This document shows positions 1 to 6,300 of a DNA stretch of 8,626 nt, in pieces; the first letter of the stretch is position 1; every line of letters starts with the position of its first letter. Source of the stretch: Treponema sp. (GTDB taxonomy: Bacteria > Spirochaetota > Spirochaetia > Treponematales > Breznakiellaceae). Location of the stretch: the NCBI GenBank assembly GCA_031258265.1, contig JAIRNB010000242.1, forward strand, positions 1 to 8,626. The letters are read 5' to 3'. Both the position numbers and the translations under genes were made by a program. A model generated the notes under the pieces. That model saw only the letters and a program-made list of their open reading frames with translations, searched no databases and had not been told where the DNA came from.

Positions 1-398
1 GCGGCCAGGGCCTGGGCCAGTTCCCGGGCTAATTTTTCCGCCGCCGCGGCCCGCTCATCGGCCAGGGCTTTCTCCGCCGCCGCGGCCCGCTCATCGGCCA
101 GGGCTTTTTCCGCCGCATCAGCGGCCCCCGTCCCGGCGGCCCGGGACGCCCGCACCGCCTGATCCCGCAGGTCCCGGGCTTCCTGATCATCGCTGTTCTC
201 GATAAGGAGGCCGTCCAGAATATCCAGGGCCCGGCCGTACTCCCCGGCTTCAACGTATTCCCTGGCCAGGCTAAGCTTGTTTTGACGGAGATCGCCGCCG
301 GGACGGCTTAGGGCCCTTACCAGGAAGAAAATCCCCGTTCCCAGCAGAATCACCCCCAAAGAAATGGCGCCGATGATGATTATTTTTTTCCGGTTCAT
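1..398 (-). CDS. Membrane-anchored coiled-coil protein with 12-residue repeats, partial at the left edge
   Basis: I do not recognise a named family. The reading frame is open from ATG at 398 to the window edge (132 codons seen), so the C-terminus is missing. Residues 5-28 are a strongly hydrophobic segment after a basic MNRKK start, which fits an N-terminal membrane anchor. Residues about 40-70 resemble a single TPR-like helical pair (LAREYVEAGEYGRALDILDG). From residue 97 the protein is Ala/Glu/Lys/Arg-rich with units of EKALADERAAAA at 97-108 and 109-120, then a diverged third unit at 121-132. This predicts a long helix or coiled coil, reminiscent of TolA-like periplasmic stalks. The ATG lies 11 bp after the stop of the upstream TPR gene, and the Shine-Dalgarno AGGAG overlaps that stop codon, so the two are probably translationally coupled. 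An envelope or periplasm-spanning structural role is an inference. Confidence 0.8.
   Translation of the reverse strand, partial: MNRKKIIIIGAISLGVILLGTGIFFLVRALSRPGGDLRQNKLSLAREYVEAGEYGRALDILDGLLIENSDDQEARDLRDQAVRASRAAGTGAADAAEKALADERAAAAEKALADERAAAAEKLARELAQALA
39..110 (-). repeat. 36-bp in-frame tandem repeat, two near-identical copies
   Basis: Copies at 75-110 and 39-74 differ at one position (GAA versus GAG), and each encodes EKALADERAAAA. A third diverged unit follows at 3-38. The near-identity at DNA level suggests a recent in-frame duplication that would lengthen the predicted helix by 12 residues per copy. Confidence 0.9.
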
Positions 399-409
399 GT
401 ACTGGGCTC

Positions 410-1168
410 CTATTCCATCTCAAATTCGCCGTCGTAGGCCTGGACATTTTCAGTACCCGCGGAGGCCCCCCGGGTTTCTTCCGCCGCGGACTGGAGGGAA
501 GCGGAAACTTCCCGCAACAGGGACTGCCGCCGGGCCTCCGCTTCCTCCGCCAGAATCCGCTGCCGCTCGGCCTCCGCCGCGGCCCGGACCCGCTCCCGTT
601 CCGCCTCCTCCGCCGCCAGAATCCGCCGGCGTTCCTCGGCGGCAAATTCCGCCCGGATCAGGGCGCAGAGCTGTTCGATTTGGGGACGTTTGACGGAATG
701 AGGTTCCAGGCTAAGGTAAAGTTCGTAGTCCGGCAGGGCCTCCGCCAATTCCCCCTTTTTTATCCGGAGATTCGCCCGGTTAAGGTAGGCCGGCCCATAG
801 GCGCTGTCCATACTGATGGCTTGACTGTAGAATTCTTCAGCGTATTCGATATTTCCCGTAAGGAAATAGATGTTTCCCAGGTTAAAAGCCGCCCGGGGGG
901 CCTCATCCCCGGCCCGGGGCAGGAGCTTCCGGTAAATAGCGATAGCGTCATCGGTCCGGCCAAGCTGCTGGTAAATATGCCCCAGATAAAGATACGCCCG
1001 CAGATGAGCCGGGTCCTGGGCAATCGCCGCCTCCAGGAAACCCAGGGCTTCCTGGGGCTTATTCCCCATGAAAAGTTCTTCCCCCCGCTTAAAACCGCCC
1101 TCCTGGGCACCGGAAAAAACCCCGAAAAATAAAAAAAACAACAATACCGTGTATTTAAACCCCGTCAC
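410..1168 (-). CDS. Exported TPR protein with C-terminal coiled coil
   Basis: The protein is 252 aa and starts at GTG 1168, with AAGGGG about 8 nt upstream. Residues 5-20 form a hydrophobic signal-peptide core with a plausible signal peptidase I site near SGA-Q (19-22). No lipobox cysteine is present. Four TPR-like units follow: about 24-57, 58-91, 92-125 (AAFNLGNIYFLTGNIEYAEE) and 126-159 (AYLNRANLRIKKGELAEAL). Residues about 172-220 are Glu/Arg/Ala-rich and predict a coiled coil, and the last 30 residues look disordered. TPRs are protein-protein interaction scaffolds, so a periplasmic scaffold role is likely, but the partner is unknown. The best candidate is the coiled-coil membrane protein encoded 11 bp downstream in the same transcript. 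It is transcribed divergently from the 1635-5190 operon across the structured element. Confidence 0.88.
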   Translation of the reverse strand: MTGFKYTVLLFFLFFGVFSGAQEGGFKRGEELFMGNKPQEALGFLEAAIAQDPAHLRAYLYLGHIYQQLGRTDDAIAIYRKLLPRAGDEAPRAAFNLGNIYFLTGNIEYAEEFYSQAISMDSAYGPAYLNRANLRIKKGELAEALPDYELYLSLEPHSVKRPQIEQLCALIRAEFAAEERRRILAAEEAERERVRAAAEAERQRILAEEAEARRQSLLREVSASLQSAAEETRGASAGTENVQAYDGEFEME

Positions 1169-1188
1169 TCCCCGTCCCCTTGGATTTT

Positions 1189-1218
1189 AATATCGGTAAT
1201 TAGGAAAAAAGTATTCAA
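1189..1218 (-). promoter_or_regulatory. Weak candidate promoter for the 410-1168 TPR gene
   Basis: On the minus strand, TTGAAT (1218-1213) and GATATT (1194-1189) are separated by 18 nt. This would start transcription near 1182 with a leader of about 13 nt that still holds AAGGGG. The boxes are poor matches, and the candidate at 1241-1269 is an alternative. Confidence 0.3.
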
Positions 1219-1240
1219 CCTTCGTTCAAAACAACCAATA

Positions 1241-1269
1241 ATTTAAAGTACAGTTACCGTTAGTAACAA
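1241..1269 (-). promoter_or_regulatory. Candidate outward promoter from the left end of the structured element
   Basis: On the minus strand, TTGTTA (1269-1264) sits inside the left terminal inverted repeat. It is followed after 17 nt by TTAAAT (1246-1241) in the flanking DNA. Each box matches four of six consensus positions. It mirrors the better promoter at the other end of the element and would drive the 410-1168 gene with a leader of about 70 nt. Confidence 0.35.
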
Positions 1270-1279
1270 ATTAAGGGAA

Positions 1280-1320
1280 GGGGGGGGGGGTGGGGGGGGG
1301 GGGGGGGGGGGGGGGCGGGG
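1280..1320 (+). repeat. Poly-G tract with a 24-base G homopolymer
   Basis: There are 11 consecutive G at 1280-1290, one T, then 24 consecutive G at 1292-1315, a C, and four more G. Such a run is prone to slippage in replication and to miscounting in sequencing. It can also form G-quadruplex structures. It is intergenic, about 112 bp from the minus-strand gene and 320 bp from the plus-strand gene. Confidence 0.95.
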
Positions 1321-1383
1321 CGACGGGGGGCCGGCCCGCCCCGCCGGCGGCAAATAAAGGGAAGGGGGGAAGTCTCCCCCCCC

Positions 1384-1437
1384 GGCCGCAGTCCCCAGCT
1401 CCGCTGGGGCCCCGGTTTCGCCGGGGACCTTGCGGCC
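1384..1437. other. Three-way-junction-like fold inside the element
   Basis: An outer 7-bp stem (ggccgca 1384-1390 with tgcggcc 1431-1437) encloses two adjacent hairpins. One is 1393-1399 with 1403-1409 (7 bp). The other is 1410-1415 with 1421-1426 (6 bp, plus a possible G-U pair). All stems are perfect, so the fold is well supported by sequence, but its function is unknown. Confidence 0.65.
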
Positions 1438-1453
1438 TACCCCCCTCTACGGG

Positions 1454-1480
1454 ACAAAACCATGCGGCGCATGGTTTTGT
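1454..1480. other. 12-bp perfect hairpin inside the element
   Basis: acaaaaccatgc (1454-1465) pairs with 1469-1480 around a 3-nt loop. No T run follows, so it is not an obvious intrinsic terminator. A second stem, gggcgtac (1492-1499) with gtacgccc (1520-1527), lies just downstream. That stem is followed by eight or more T after 1538. Confidence 0.7.
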
Positions 1481-1573
1481 AGGCGCAGGCAGGGCGTACA
1501 TGGATCTACGCGAGGCGGAGTACGCCCCAGGGCCCTGCTTTTTTTTCAAGGGCCCCGCCGCAAAGGGCTTAAT

Positions 1574-1602
1574 TTGTTAAACAACGGTACAGTCATTATA
1601 AT
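1574..1602 (+). promoter_or_regulatory. Sigma70-type promoter of the 1635-5190 operon
   Basis: TTGTTA (1574-1579) and a perfect TATAAT (1597-1602) are spaced by 17 nt. Initiation would be near 1609, leaving a leader of about 26 nt before ATG 1635. The -35 box lies wholly in the right terminal inverted repeat of the structured element, while the -10 box lies outside it, so this looks like a hybrid promoter. Confidence 0.65.
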
Positions 1603-1634
1603 ACGAAAATCTGATAGGCTGGAAAAGAGATATT

Positions 1635-2630
1635 ATGACCCGAGCCCTTGCCCTTGTTATCGTCCTTGCCACCGGTATGGTTTTCCTCTTTGCTTTTGTC
1701 ATTAAGTTGATTCTGTCCCCCCGGCGGGTGGAGGCCCTGGGGACCCTTATCAAACAGGGGAAAACCCAGGCGGCCATCAGCTCCGCCCGGCGGCTTATCG
1801 CCAGGGATTCAAAAAACGCCGAGGCCCACTATTACCTGGGCCTGGCCTACCACACGGAAAAGAAGGAGGAGGAGGCTTACCGGGAATTCAAGCTCCTCAA
1901 CCAGTTAAGCATCCAGGGAAAACTGATCCCCGAAATGGACTACCGCCAAACCCTGGCCCAGCTTTACGAGGCCCACGGGGAAAACGAGGAGGCCCTCAAA
2001 GAGTACCTCCTCCTCATCAAACTGGCCCCCAAACGGGGGGAATTCTACCTCCAGGCGGGGAGGCTTTTCGCGGCCAAAGGAAAGGGGGATACCGCCAGGG
2101 AGTACCTCCAGAAGGCGGCGGAACTGTCCCCCAAGGACGGGAATGTCTACTACGAGTTGGGGGCCCTGTGCTATAAAGAAAAAAAGGCCCCGGAGGCTAA
2201 GGCCGCCCTGGAACGGGCCCTTCGCCTTCAGAAAGAGGGGGATCAGGGCCGGACCTGGTTCTACCTGGGGAAACTTCAAAAGGATGTAAAGGATTACGGC
2301 GGTGCCCAGGACTCTTTTGAAAAGGCCGCCAGGGACGCCGAATTCCGAGTCCGGGCCCTGGTGGAGAAGGGGGGCTGCTATATGGCTCAAAACGATATGA
2401 CCCGGGCCGCCGGAGACCTGGAAAGGGCCGTGGGGAGCATTAAGGACGAGACGGGCGCCGACAGCCTCTACGCCCGGTATTTCCTGGGGCTCTGCTATGA
2501 GAAGGGGGGAGAAATCGACAAGGCGGTGGCCCAGTGGGAACGGGTTTATGCCCAAAAAAAAGGATTCAAGGATGTGGGGGAAAAACTTTCCCGTTACATG
2601 CTCAATAAAGCCCAGACAATTTCCCCATGA
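1635..2630 (+). CDS. Membrane-anchored TPR protein, first gene of a four-gene operon
   Basis: The protein is 331 aa with a hydrophobic segment at residues 5-27 followed by SPRR, fitting an N-terminal signal anchor rather than a cleaved signal. The rest is a string of TPR-like helical pairs: about 33-63, 64-90 (AEAHYYLGLAYHTEKKEEEA), 103-133, 136-167 (FYLQAGRLFAAKGKGDTARE), 170-200, 207-235, 240-268 and 278-307. Such solenoids bind partner proteins; no enzymatic motif is visible. Which side of the membrane the solenoid faces is not clear. The leader has only a weak AAAAGAG at -14 to -8. The stop overlaps the start of the metallophosphoesterase gene as ATGA, so these genes are co-translated. 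No specific family name is recognised, and the shared task with the downstream enzymes is unknown. Confidence 0.9.
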   Translation: MTRALALVIVLATGMVFLFAFVIKLILSPRRVEALGTLIKQGKTQAAISSARRLIARDSKNAEAHYYLGLAYHTEKKEEEAYREFKLLNQLSIQGKLIPEMDYRQTLAQLYEAHGENEEALKEYLLLIKLAPKRGEFYLQAGRLFAAKGKGDTAREYLQKAAELSPKDGNVYYELGALCYKEKKAPEAKAALERALRLQKEGDQGRTWFYLGKLQKDVKDYGGAQDSFEKAARDAEFRVRALVEKGGCYMAQNDMTRAAGDLERAVGSIKDETGADSLYARYFLGLCYEKGGEIDKAVAQWERVYAQKKGFKDVGEKLSRYMLNKAQTISP

Positions 2631-3340
2631 AGATTCTTTGTGTATCCGATCAGATAGACCCCCTGGTTTATACCAGTAATATCAAGAAGCGGTTTTCCGA
2701 TGTGGACATAATCCTCAGCGCCGGGGATCTTCCCATGGAGTATTTGGATTTTATCGTATCCAGCCTTAATAAACCCCTCTTTTTTGTGTTTGGCAATCAT
2801 AACCTGGAACAGTTTGAGTATTACACCGGGGGAAGCAGCAATGCCTTCGCCGGTGAAGAGGTCTATGAGGGTTCCGGGGCCGTTCATGTGGGGTCCAGGG
2901 TGGTATACCAGGACGGCCTCATCATCGCGGGGCTGGGGGGGGCCATGCGTTATAACCGGGGGAAAAATCAATTCACCGAATCCCAGATGATGCGGCAGAT
3001 CATCGGGCTTATCCCCCGGCTCCTCTTTAACCGCCTTTTCCGGGGCCGTTTTGTGGATATTCTTGTTACCCATGCCAGCCCCAAGGGGATTCACGACAAG
3101 GAGGATCGCTGTCACTGGGGGTTTGATGCTTTTCTGTGGTTCATGCGGACCTTTAAGCCCAAGTACCTTGTCCACGGCCACATCCACCTGTACAGCCTCT
3201 CCGATATAAGGGTGACAAAATATGAAGGGACCCAGGTAATTAACGCTTACAGCCACTACGTGATCGATACAGGCGCCGGACCGTTCCCGCCGGGGGCGTC
3301 TCTTTCGGGATTTCCAGGAGAATTTCAGGATAAAAGATGA
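2627..3340 (+). CDS. Calcineurin-like metallophosphoesterase
   Basis: The protein is 237 aa, probably cytoplasmic, with no signal peptide. The dimetal phosphoesterase motifs appear in order: D8 in VSDQID, GD at 33-34 (SAGDLP), GNHN at 56-59, TH at 148-149 (VTHASPKGIHD) and HGHIH at 183-187. These residues bind two metal ions and phosphate in this superfamily, so hydrolysis of a phosphoester is likely, but the substrate cannot be read from sequence. The first motif is SDQIDP and not the usual D-x-H, so D11 or Q9 may replace the histidine. No Shine-Dalgarno is obvious upstream of ATG 2627. The 4-bp ATGA overlap with the TPR gene suggests translation by termination-reinitiation. The C-terminal 25 residues beyond the fold are Gly/Pro-rich. 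Confidence 0.92.
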   Translation: MKILCVSDQIDPLVYTSNIKKRFSDVDIILSAGDLPMEYLDFIVSSLNKPLFFVFGNHNLEQFEYYTGGSSNAFAGEEVYEGSGAVHVGSRVVYQDGLIIAGLGGAMRYNRGKNQFTESQMMRQIIGLIPRLLFNRLFRGRFVDILVTHASPKGIHDKEDRCHWGFDAFLWFMRTFKPKYLVHGHIHLYSLSDIRVTKYEGTQVINAYSHYVIDTGAGPFPPGASLSGFPGEFQDKR

Positions 3341-4278
3341 ACGGTACAAATCATATTGGTAATAATGTTAATCAGATCCAGGCCATGGACGATTTTAACA
3401 GCGCGAAGAACCGGGCCTTTTTTTCCCGGATACAGCATTTCATGAACACCGACCGGGATAAGCTTCTCTCGTTCCACGATGTAAAGGAGATTCTAAAGCC
3501 CAAGAATCAGGTCTACCGGGGTATGCAGGTGGTGCCCATTTCCCTGATCGTGGGCAGCGAGGGACGTTACCGGGATTTTAACAAAGCCTTCCTGCCCCGG
3601 CGTAACCACCTGCGGGCCCGCTGGATGCGGGTAGACCTGGCCCGGCTGGAAAATGTCGATCTTCCCGCCATCCAGCTCTACGAGATTGGGGGGGTCTACT
3701 TTGTCCGGGACGGGAATCACCGGGTTTCGGTGGCCCGGTCCCAGGGTACAGAACAGATCGATGCGGAGGTGATCAGCCTTTCCAGCGAAATAAACATTAC
3801 CCCCCAGATGACATCCGATGAACTAAAGGCCGCGGTTGTTGAATACGAAAAAAAGATCTTCTACGAAAAAACCGGTTTTGGGGACTTAACGGGATTCTAC
3901 GATTTGGATTTTACCATGCCGGGCCGCTACGATGTGATCTACAACCATATTCTGGTACACAAATACTACATGAACGAAGGGAAGAGCGAGGAAATACCCT
4001 TTTCCGAAGCCCTGGTTTCCTGGTACAACGATGTGTACCAGCCCATTGCCCAGATTATCAAAGAACAGTGGCTGACTTTGAATTTCCCCGGCAGAAGTAC
4101 CGCGGATCTCTACGTCTGGATCGTAAAACATTGGGATTTCCTGAAAAAAAAGTACGGGGTCTATTCCCTGTCCGGGGCGGCCAGAGATTTCTCTATCAAG
4201 TACGGCCAGAACCGGCATGGTTTCTTTCGCCTTCTGGCGGCGCTGGCGGGATTCATAGGCAAGTTCACTAAAAAATAA
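3337..4278 (+). CDS. ParB-like-domain protein of unknown role
   Basis: The protein is 313 aa. The segment 60-148 carries a ParB N-terminal-like (sulfiredoxin-type) fold signature: VPISLIVGSEGRYRDF at 66-81 and DGNHRVSVAR at 125-134. The latter is the characteristic phosphate-binding stretch seen in ParB/Srx-related proteins. No helix-turn-helix partition domain follows. Instead there is an uncharacterised helical C-terminal region (about 160-313) with many aromatic residues and a hydrophobic basic tail (FFRLLAALAGFIGKFTKK). It is therefore unlikely to be a standard chromosome-partition ParB. A nucleotide-binding, CTPase-like or kinase-like activity is possible but unproven. The start overlaps the phosphoesterase stop as ATGA, with AGGAT about 7 nt upstream. 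The close association with a phosphoesterase hints at opposing or sequential phosphoryl chemistry. Confidence 0.82.
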   Translation: MNGTNHIGNNVNQIQAMDDFNSAKNRAFFSRIQHFMNTDRDKLLSFHDVKEILKPKNQVYRGMQVVPISLIVGSEGRYRDFNKAFLPRRNHLRARWMRVDLARLENVDLPAIQLYEIGGVYFVRDGNHRVSVARSQGTEQIDAEVISLSSEINITPQMTSDELKAAVVEYEKKIFYEKTGFGDLTGFYDLDFTMPGRYDVIYNHILVHKYYMNEGKSEEIPFSEALVSWYNDVYQPIAQIIKEQWLTLNFPGRSTADLYVWIVKHWDFLKKKYGVYSLSGAARDFSIKYGQNRHGFFRLLAALAGFIGKFTKK

Positions 4279-4281
4279 GGA

Positions 4282-5190
4282 ATGTGGTACCTAAGCAGCA
4301 GGGGGAAACCCCTTACCGAACCGCCCTTCCACCGTTTTTTTGAATTTATCGCCCCGGAGGCGAAACGCTTCGACATCTTAAGGTCTCTGCTCCCGGAAAT
4401 GGGGCTTAAACACCTGGTCTTCCCCGTGGCGGGGAACCGGCACTTCCTCATCTTCCCCCCCGGGGAGGACCTTCCCTTCCAGGGCCGCCGCCCCTCCATG
4501 GTGCTGGCCGCCCATTATGACCGGGCCCCCGGAAGCCCCGGCGCCAATGACAACAGCGCCGCTGTTTTTCTGTTACTCCTGGCCGCGCGGAAAACCCGGA
4601 GTCCGGTTTCCTGGATGATCATTCTTACGGACAAGGAAGAACTGCGGGACGGTCAGGGCATCCGGGATCAGGGGGCCTACTCCCTGGGAGAAGCCCTGCG
4701 GAAAGGCGGCATCGGGGCCGCGAAGGTTTTTATCTTTGACGCCTGCGGCGCCGGGGATACCCTGGTCATTTCCACCGGCACGGACAGGCTGCTGCGGGAC
4801 GAAACAGGGGCCGGGGCCCTGCACACCCGCTTCACTATCCGGGCCCTCCGGGACCAGGCCCTGAAGGCCGCCCGGAACATCGGCCTGGACAGGGTAGTCC
4901 TGCTTCCCACCCCCTTCTCCGATGACGCGGGTTTCCTGCGCTCCGGGATCAGCGCCCAGACCATCACGGCCCTTCCCCGGGCGGAGGCTTCCAGCTTCGC
5001 CTCCCTGGTGCGGGCCCGGCCGGAACTGGCGGGGGCCCTGATCAGCAGGGAACAGGCAGGCAGGCTGGAAGCGGCCCTGATTCCGGAAACCTGGCGCCGG
5101 CTCAACACCCCCGGCGATACCCACCACAAGCTGAGTCCCGAACATTTCGACATGGTTTCCCGCTTTGCCGGGGAACTTTTAAGGGAATAG
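4282..5190 (+). CDS. M28-like zinc metallopeptidase, last gene of the operon
   Basis: The protein is 302 aa with no signal peptide. M28 co-catalytic zinc residues can be placed: HYD (H78, D80), GANDNSA with D90 as the bridging Asp, TDKEE with the E119-E120 pair, D153 in FDACGAGD, and a terminal histidine in DTHHKLS (281-282). The pattern fits an aminopeptidase or aminoacyl-hydrolase of the M28/PgcP type. Residues 1-70 before the core are family-unspecific. ATG 4282 is only 3 bp after the stop of the ParB-like gene, and AAGGA abuts the start codon, so reinitiation is the likely mode of translation. The next in-frame ATG is at residue 40. A glutaminyl-cyclase-like activity is the main alternative, since that group shares the fold. 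It ends 20 bp from a convergent oxidoreductase gene. Confidence 0.8.
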   Translation: MWYLSSRGKPLTEPPFHRFFEFIAPEAKRFDILRSLLPEMGLKHLVFPVAGNRHFLIFPPGEDLPFQGRRPSMVLAAHYDRAPGSPGANDNSAAVFLLLLAARKTRSPVSWMIILTDKEELRDGQGIRDQGAYSLGEALRKGGIGAAKVFIFDACGAGDTLVISTGTDRLLRDETGAGALHTRFTIRALRDQALKAARNIGLDRVVLLPTPFSDDAGFLRSGISAQTITALPRAEASSFASLVRARPELAGALISREQAGRLEAALIPETWRRLNTPGDTHHKLSPEHFDMVSRFAGELLRE

Positions 5191-5210
5191 GGAAAAAGAA
5201 TAAGGAAAAA

Positions 5211-6197
5211 TTAAAACTCCACCGTCCTGCCGGTCTTATCGGACTGGTATATCGCCTCGATCATCTTTGTCATGACAAGGGCGTCCTCAAGACCCAGGTA
5301 CTCCGGGCTTGGGGAACGACTCTCGCAGGCATCGGCGAACTGGATAACCGGAGAAGGCCGCCCCGGGGGAAGGCTAAGCGGGGAGGCGTCTTTAAGCCGG
5401 AGGCCGTCCAGAGTCTTGGTACTGACGCGGAGTTCCGGGCCTTTCATAAACACTGAACCGGCGGTCCCGTATACCTCCAGGAGGTCGGGGACGCCGAAGG
5501 TAACAAAGGCGGTTTCCATGATACCCAGGATTCCGTCTTTAAATTCGGCAAGCGCTACGGCGTTTTCATCGGAGGATGTGCCCAGGGGATTACTGGTTAA
5601 ACCGCTGATCCTTTTTGGGGCCCCGAACAGGAAAGAAAGAATATACACCGGGTGGGCCCCCAGGTCCATCATGGCCCCGCCGCCGGTCAGGGAAGTATCG
5701 AACCAGTAATCCGGCAGCCAGCGGTCGCTTACCCCGCTGTGGCTGCGGCGGAAACGGGCGCCGGTAATCCTCCCCAGGGCCCCCTCATCCACCAGTTTTT
5801 TTATGTAGAGAACCTGGGGACTCGTCCGCAGGGGCAGGCTGATGGTGAAATTGACCCCCGCCCGGCGTATGGCCGCGGCAATTTCTTCAGCCTCCGCCAA
5901 GCCGGGGGCCAGAAGCTTTTCGGTAAAAATATCCTTCTTCGCCTCCGCCGCCTTGCAGAGCAGTTCCCGGTGCATAGTGGTAGGAGAAGTACAAATCACC
6001 GCGCTAAAATCGCCGCGGGTGATAAACGTATCGTAATCCTCCTCAAACTCAAGACCCCATTCGGCGGCCATGGCGCGGCCCCGCCGGGGATTTTCGTCCC
6101 ACAGGGCGCAAAGCCGGGCTTTTCCGCTTTCCCGCAGTTCCCGCACATAGTCTTTCGCGTGGACATGCCAGGCGCTGATAATCCCCAGGTTTAACAT
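5211..6197 (-). CDS. Gfo/Idh/MocA-family NAD(P)-dependent oxidoreductase
   Basis: The protein is 328 aa, normal for the family, and cytoplasmic. The N-terminal Rossmann domain (1-115) has the variant GIISAWHVHA (5-14) in place of GxGxxG. The sugar-binding motif usually written EKP is EKLLA (93-97), keeping the K94 expected to act near the hydride transfer site. The C-terminal alpha/beta domain shows GGGAMMDLGAH at 172-182, which contains the D178 and H182 typical of active family members. Relatives oxidise or reduce sugars, inositols or related polyols; the substrate here is unknown. ATG 6197 has a strong GAGGAGG 6 nt upstream. A palindromic 16-bp motif sits 30 bp before the start and could be an operator. 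The gene converges on the M28-like gene with a 20-bp gap and no terminator hairpin. Confidence 0.92.
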   Translation of the reverse strand: MLNLGIISAWHVHAKDYVRELRESGKARLCALWDENPRRGRAMAAEWGLEFEEDYDTFITRGDFSAVICTSPTTMHRELLCKAAEAKKDIFTEKLLAPGLAEAEEIAAAIRRAGVNFTISLPLRTSPQVLYIKKLVDEGALGRITGARFRRSHSGVSDRWLPDYWFDTSLTGGGAMMDLGAHPVYILSFLFGAPKRISGLTSNPLGTSSDENAVALAEFKDGILGIMETAFVTFGVPDLLEVYGTAGSVFMKGPELRVSTKTLDGLRLKDASPLSLPPGRPSPVIQFADACESRSPSPEYLGLEDALVMTKMIEAIYQSDKTGRTVEF

Positions 6198-6226
6198 AGG
6201 TTCCTCCTCAAATTAAAGCCTGCCCA

Positions 6227-6242
6227 TAATGTAAACACATTA
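6227..6242. repeat. 16-bp repeat, left copy (taatgtaaacacatta)
   Basis: Identical to 7608-7623. Each copy is itself an inverted repeat (taatgt and acatta arms around aaac). Together the two bracket the AT-rich radical SAM island. Alternatively, this copy alone could be an operator for the oxidoreductase gene that starts 30 bp away. Confidence 0.8.
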
Positions 6243-6264
6243 AGCCGCCCGGCGCCAGCAGGCC

Positions 6265-6300
6265 AGGACAAACGCATGGGAATTTTCATTGTCCTTTTTT
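6265..6300 (+). terminator. Possible intrinsic terminator
   Basis: AGGACAA (6265-6271) pairs with TTGTCCT (6289-6295), and the T run extends to 6300. The 17-nt loop is long, with only minor internal pairing. No plus-strand gene ends just upstream, so its target would be antisense or read-through transcription. The call is weak. Confidence 0.3.

Larger units (their letters stand above)
1255..1589. mobile_element. MITE-like structured element with terminal inverted repeats
   Basis: The ends carry a perfect 12-bp inverted repeat, taacaaattaag at 1264-1275 and its complement at 1568-1579. The match extends outwards through taccgtt (1255-1261 versus 1583-1589) with a 1-nt length difference between. 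A 7-bp direct repeat gtacagt lies at 1248-1254 and 1587-1593. It could be a target duplication, but it overlaps the right repeat by 3 bp. The inside is not coding and is rich in foldback structure: a long G tract, a three-way-junction-like domain (1384-1437), a 12-bp perfect hairpin (1454-1480) and an 8-bp stem (1492-1499 with 1520-1527). A non-autonomous transposon-like or palindromic repeat is the best reading; a structured RNA is the alternative. Copies elsewhere in the genome cannot be checked here. Confidence 0.55.

Noticed and set aside
1..110. CRISPR-like repetition
   Set aside because: The 36-bp period is a contiguous in-frame coding repeat with no spacers.
1290..1580. Open frames on both strands across the G-rich element
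   Set aside because: They encode Gly- or Pro-homopolymer runs through the poly-G tract, have no ribosome binding site and cross strong hairpins.
1905..2555. Long minus-strand open frame inside the TPR gene
   Set aside because: It is the complement of a clear TPR protein with strong periodicity; such antisense frames are common at high GC.
2594..3349. 251-codon minus-strand open frame over the metallophosphoesterase
   Set aside because: The plus strand carries all phosphoesterase motifs and coupled starts; the antisense product shows no motif.
4573..5153. Two minus-strand open frames within the M28-like gene
   Set aside because: Composition-driven shadows; the plus-strand frame has ordered zinc-ligand motifs.
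5191..5210. Terminator between the convergent M28-like and oxidoreductase genes
   Set aside because: The 20-bp gap is A-rich with no inverted repeat.
5652..6194. Plus-strand open frame antisense to the oxidoreductase
   Set aside because: It mirrors a clear Gfo/Idh/MocA protein and lacks a start signal.
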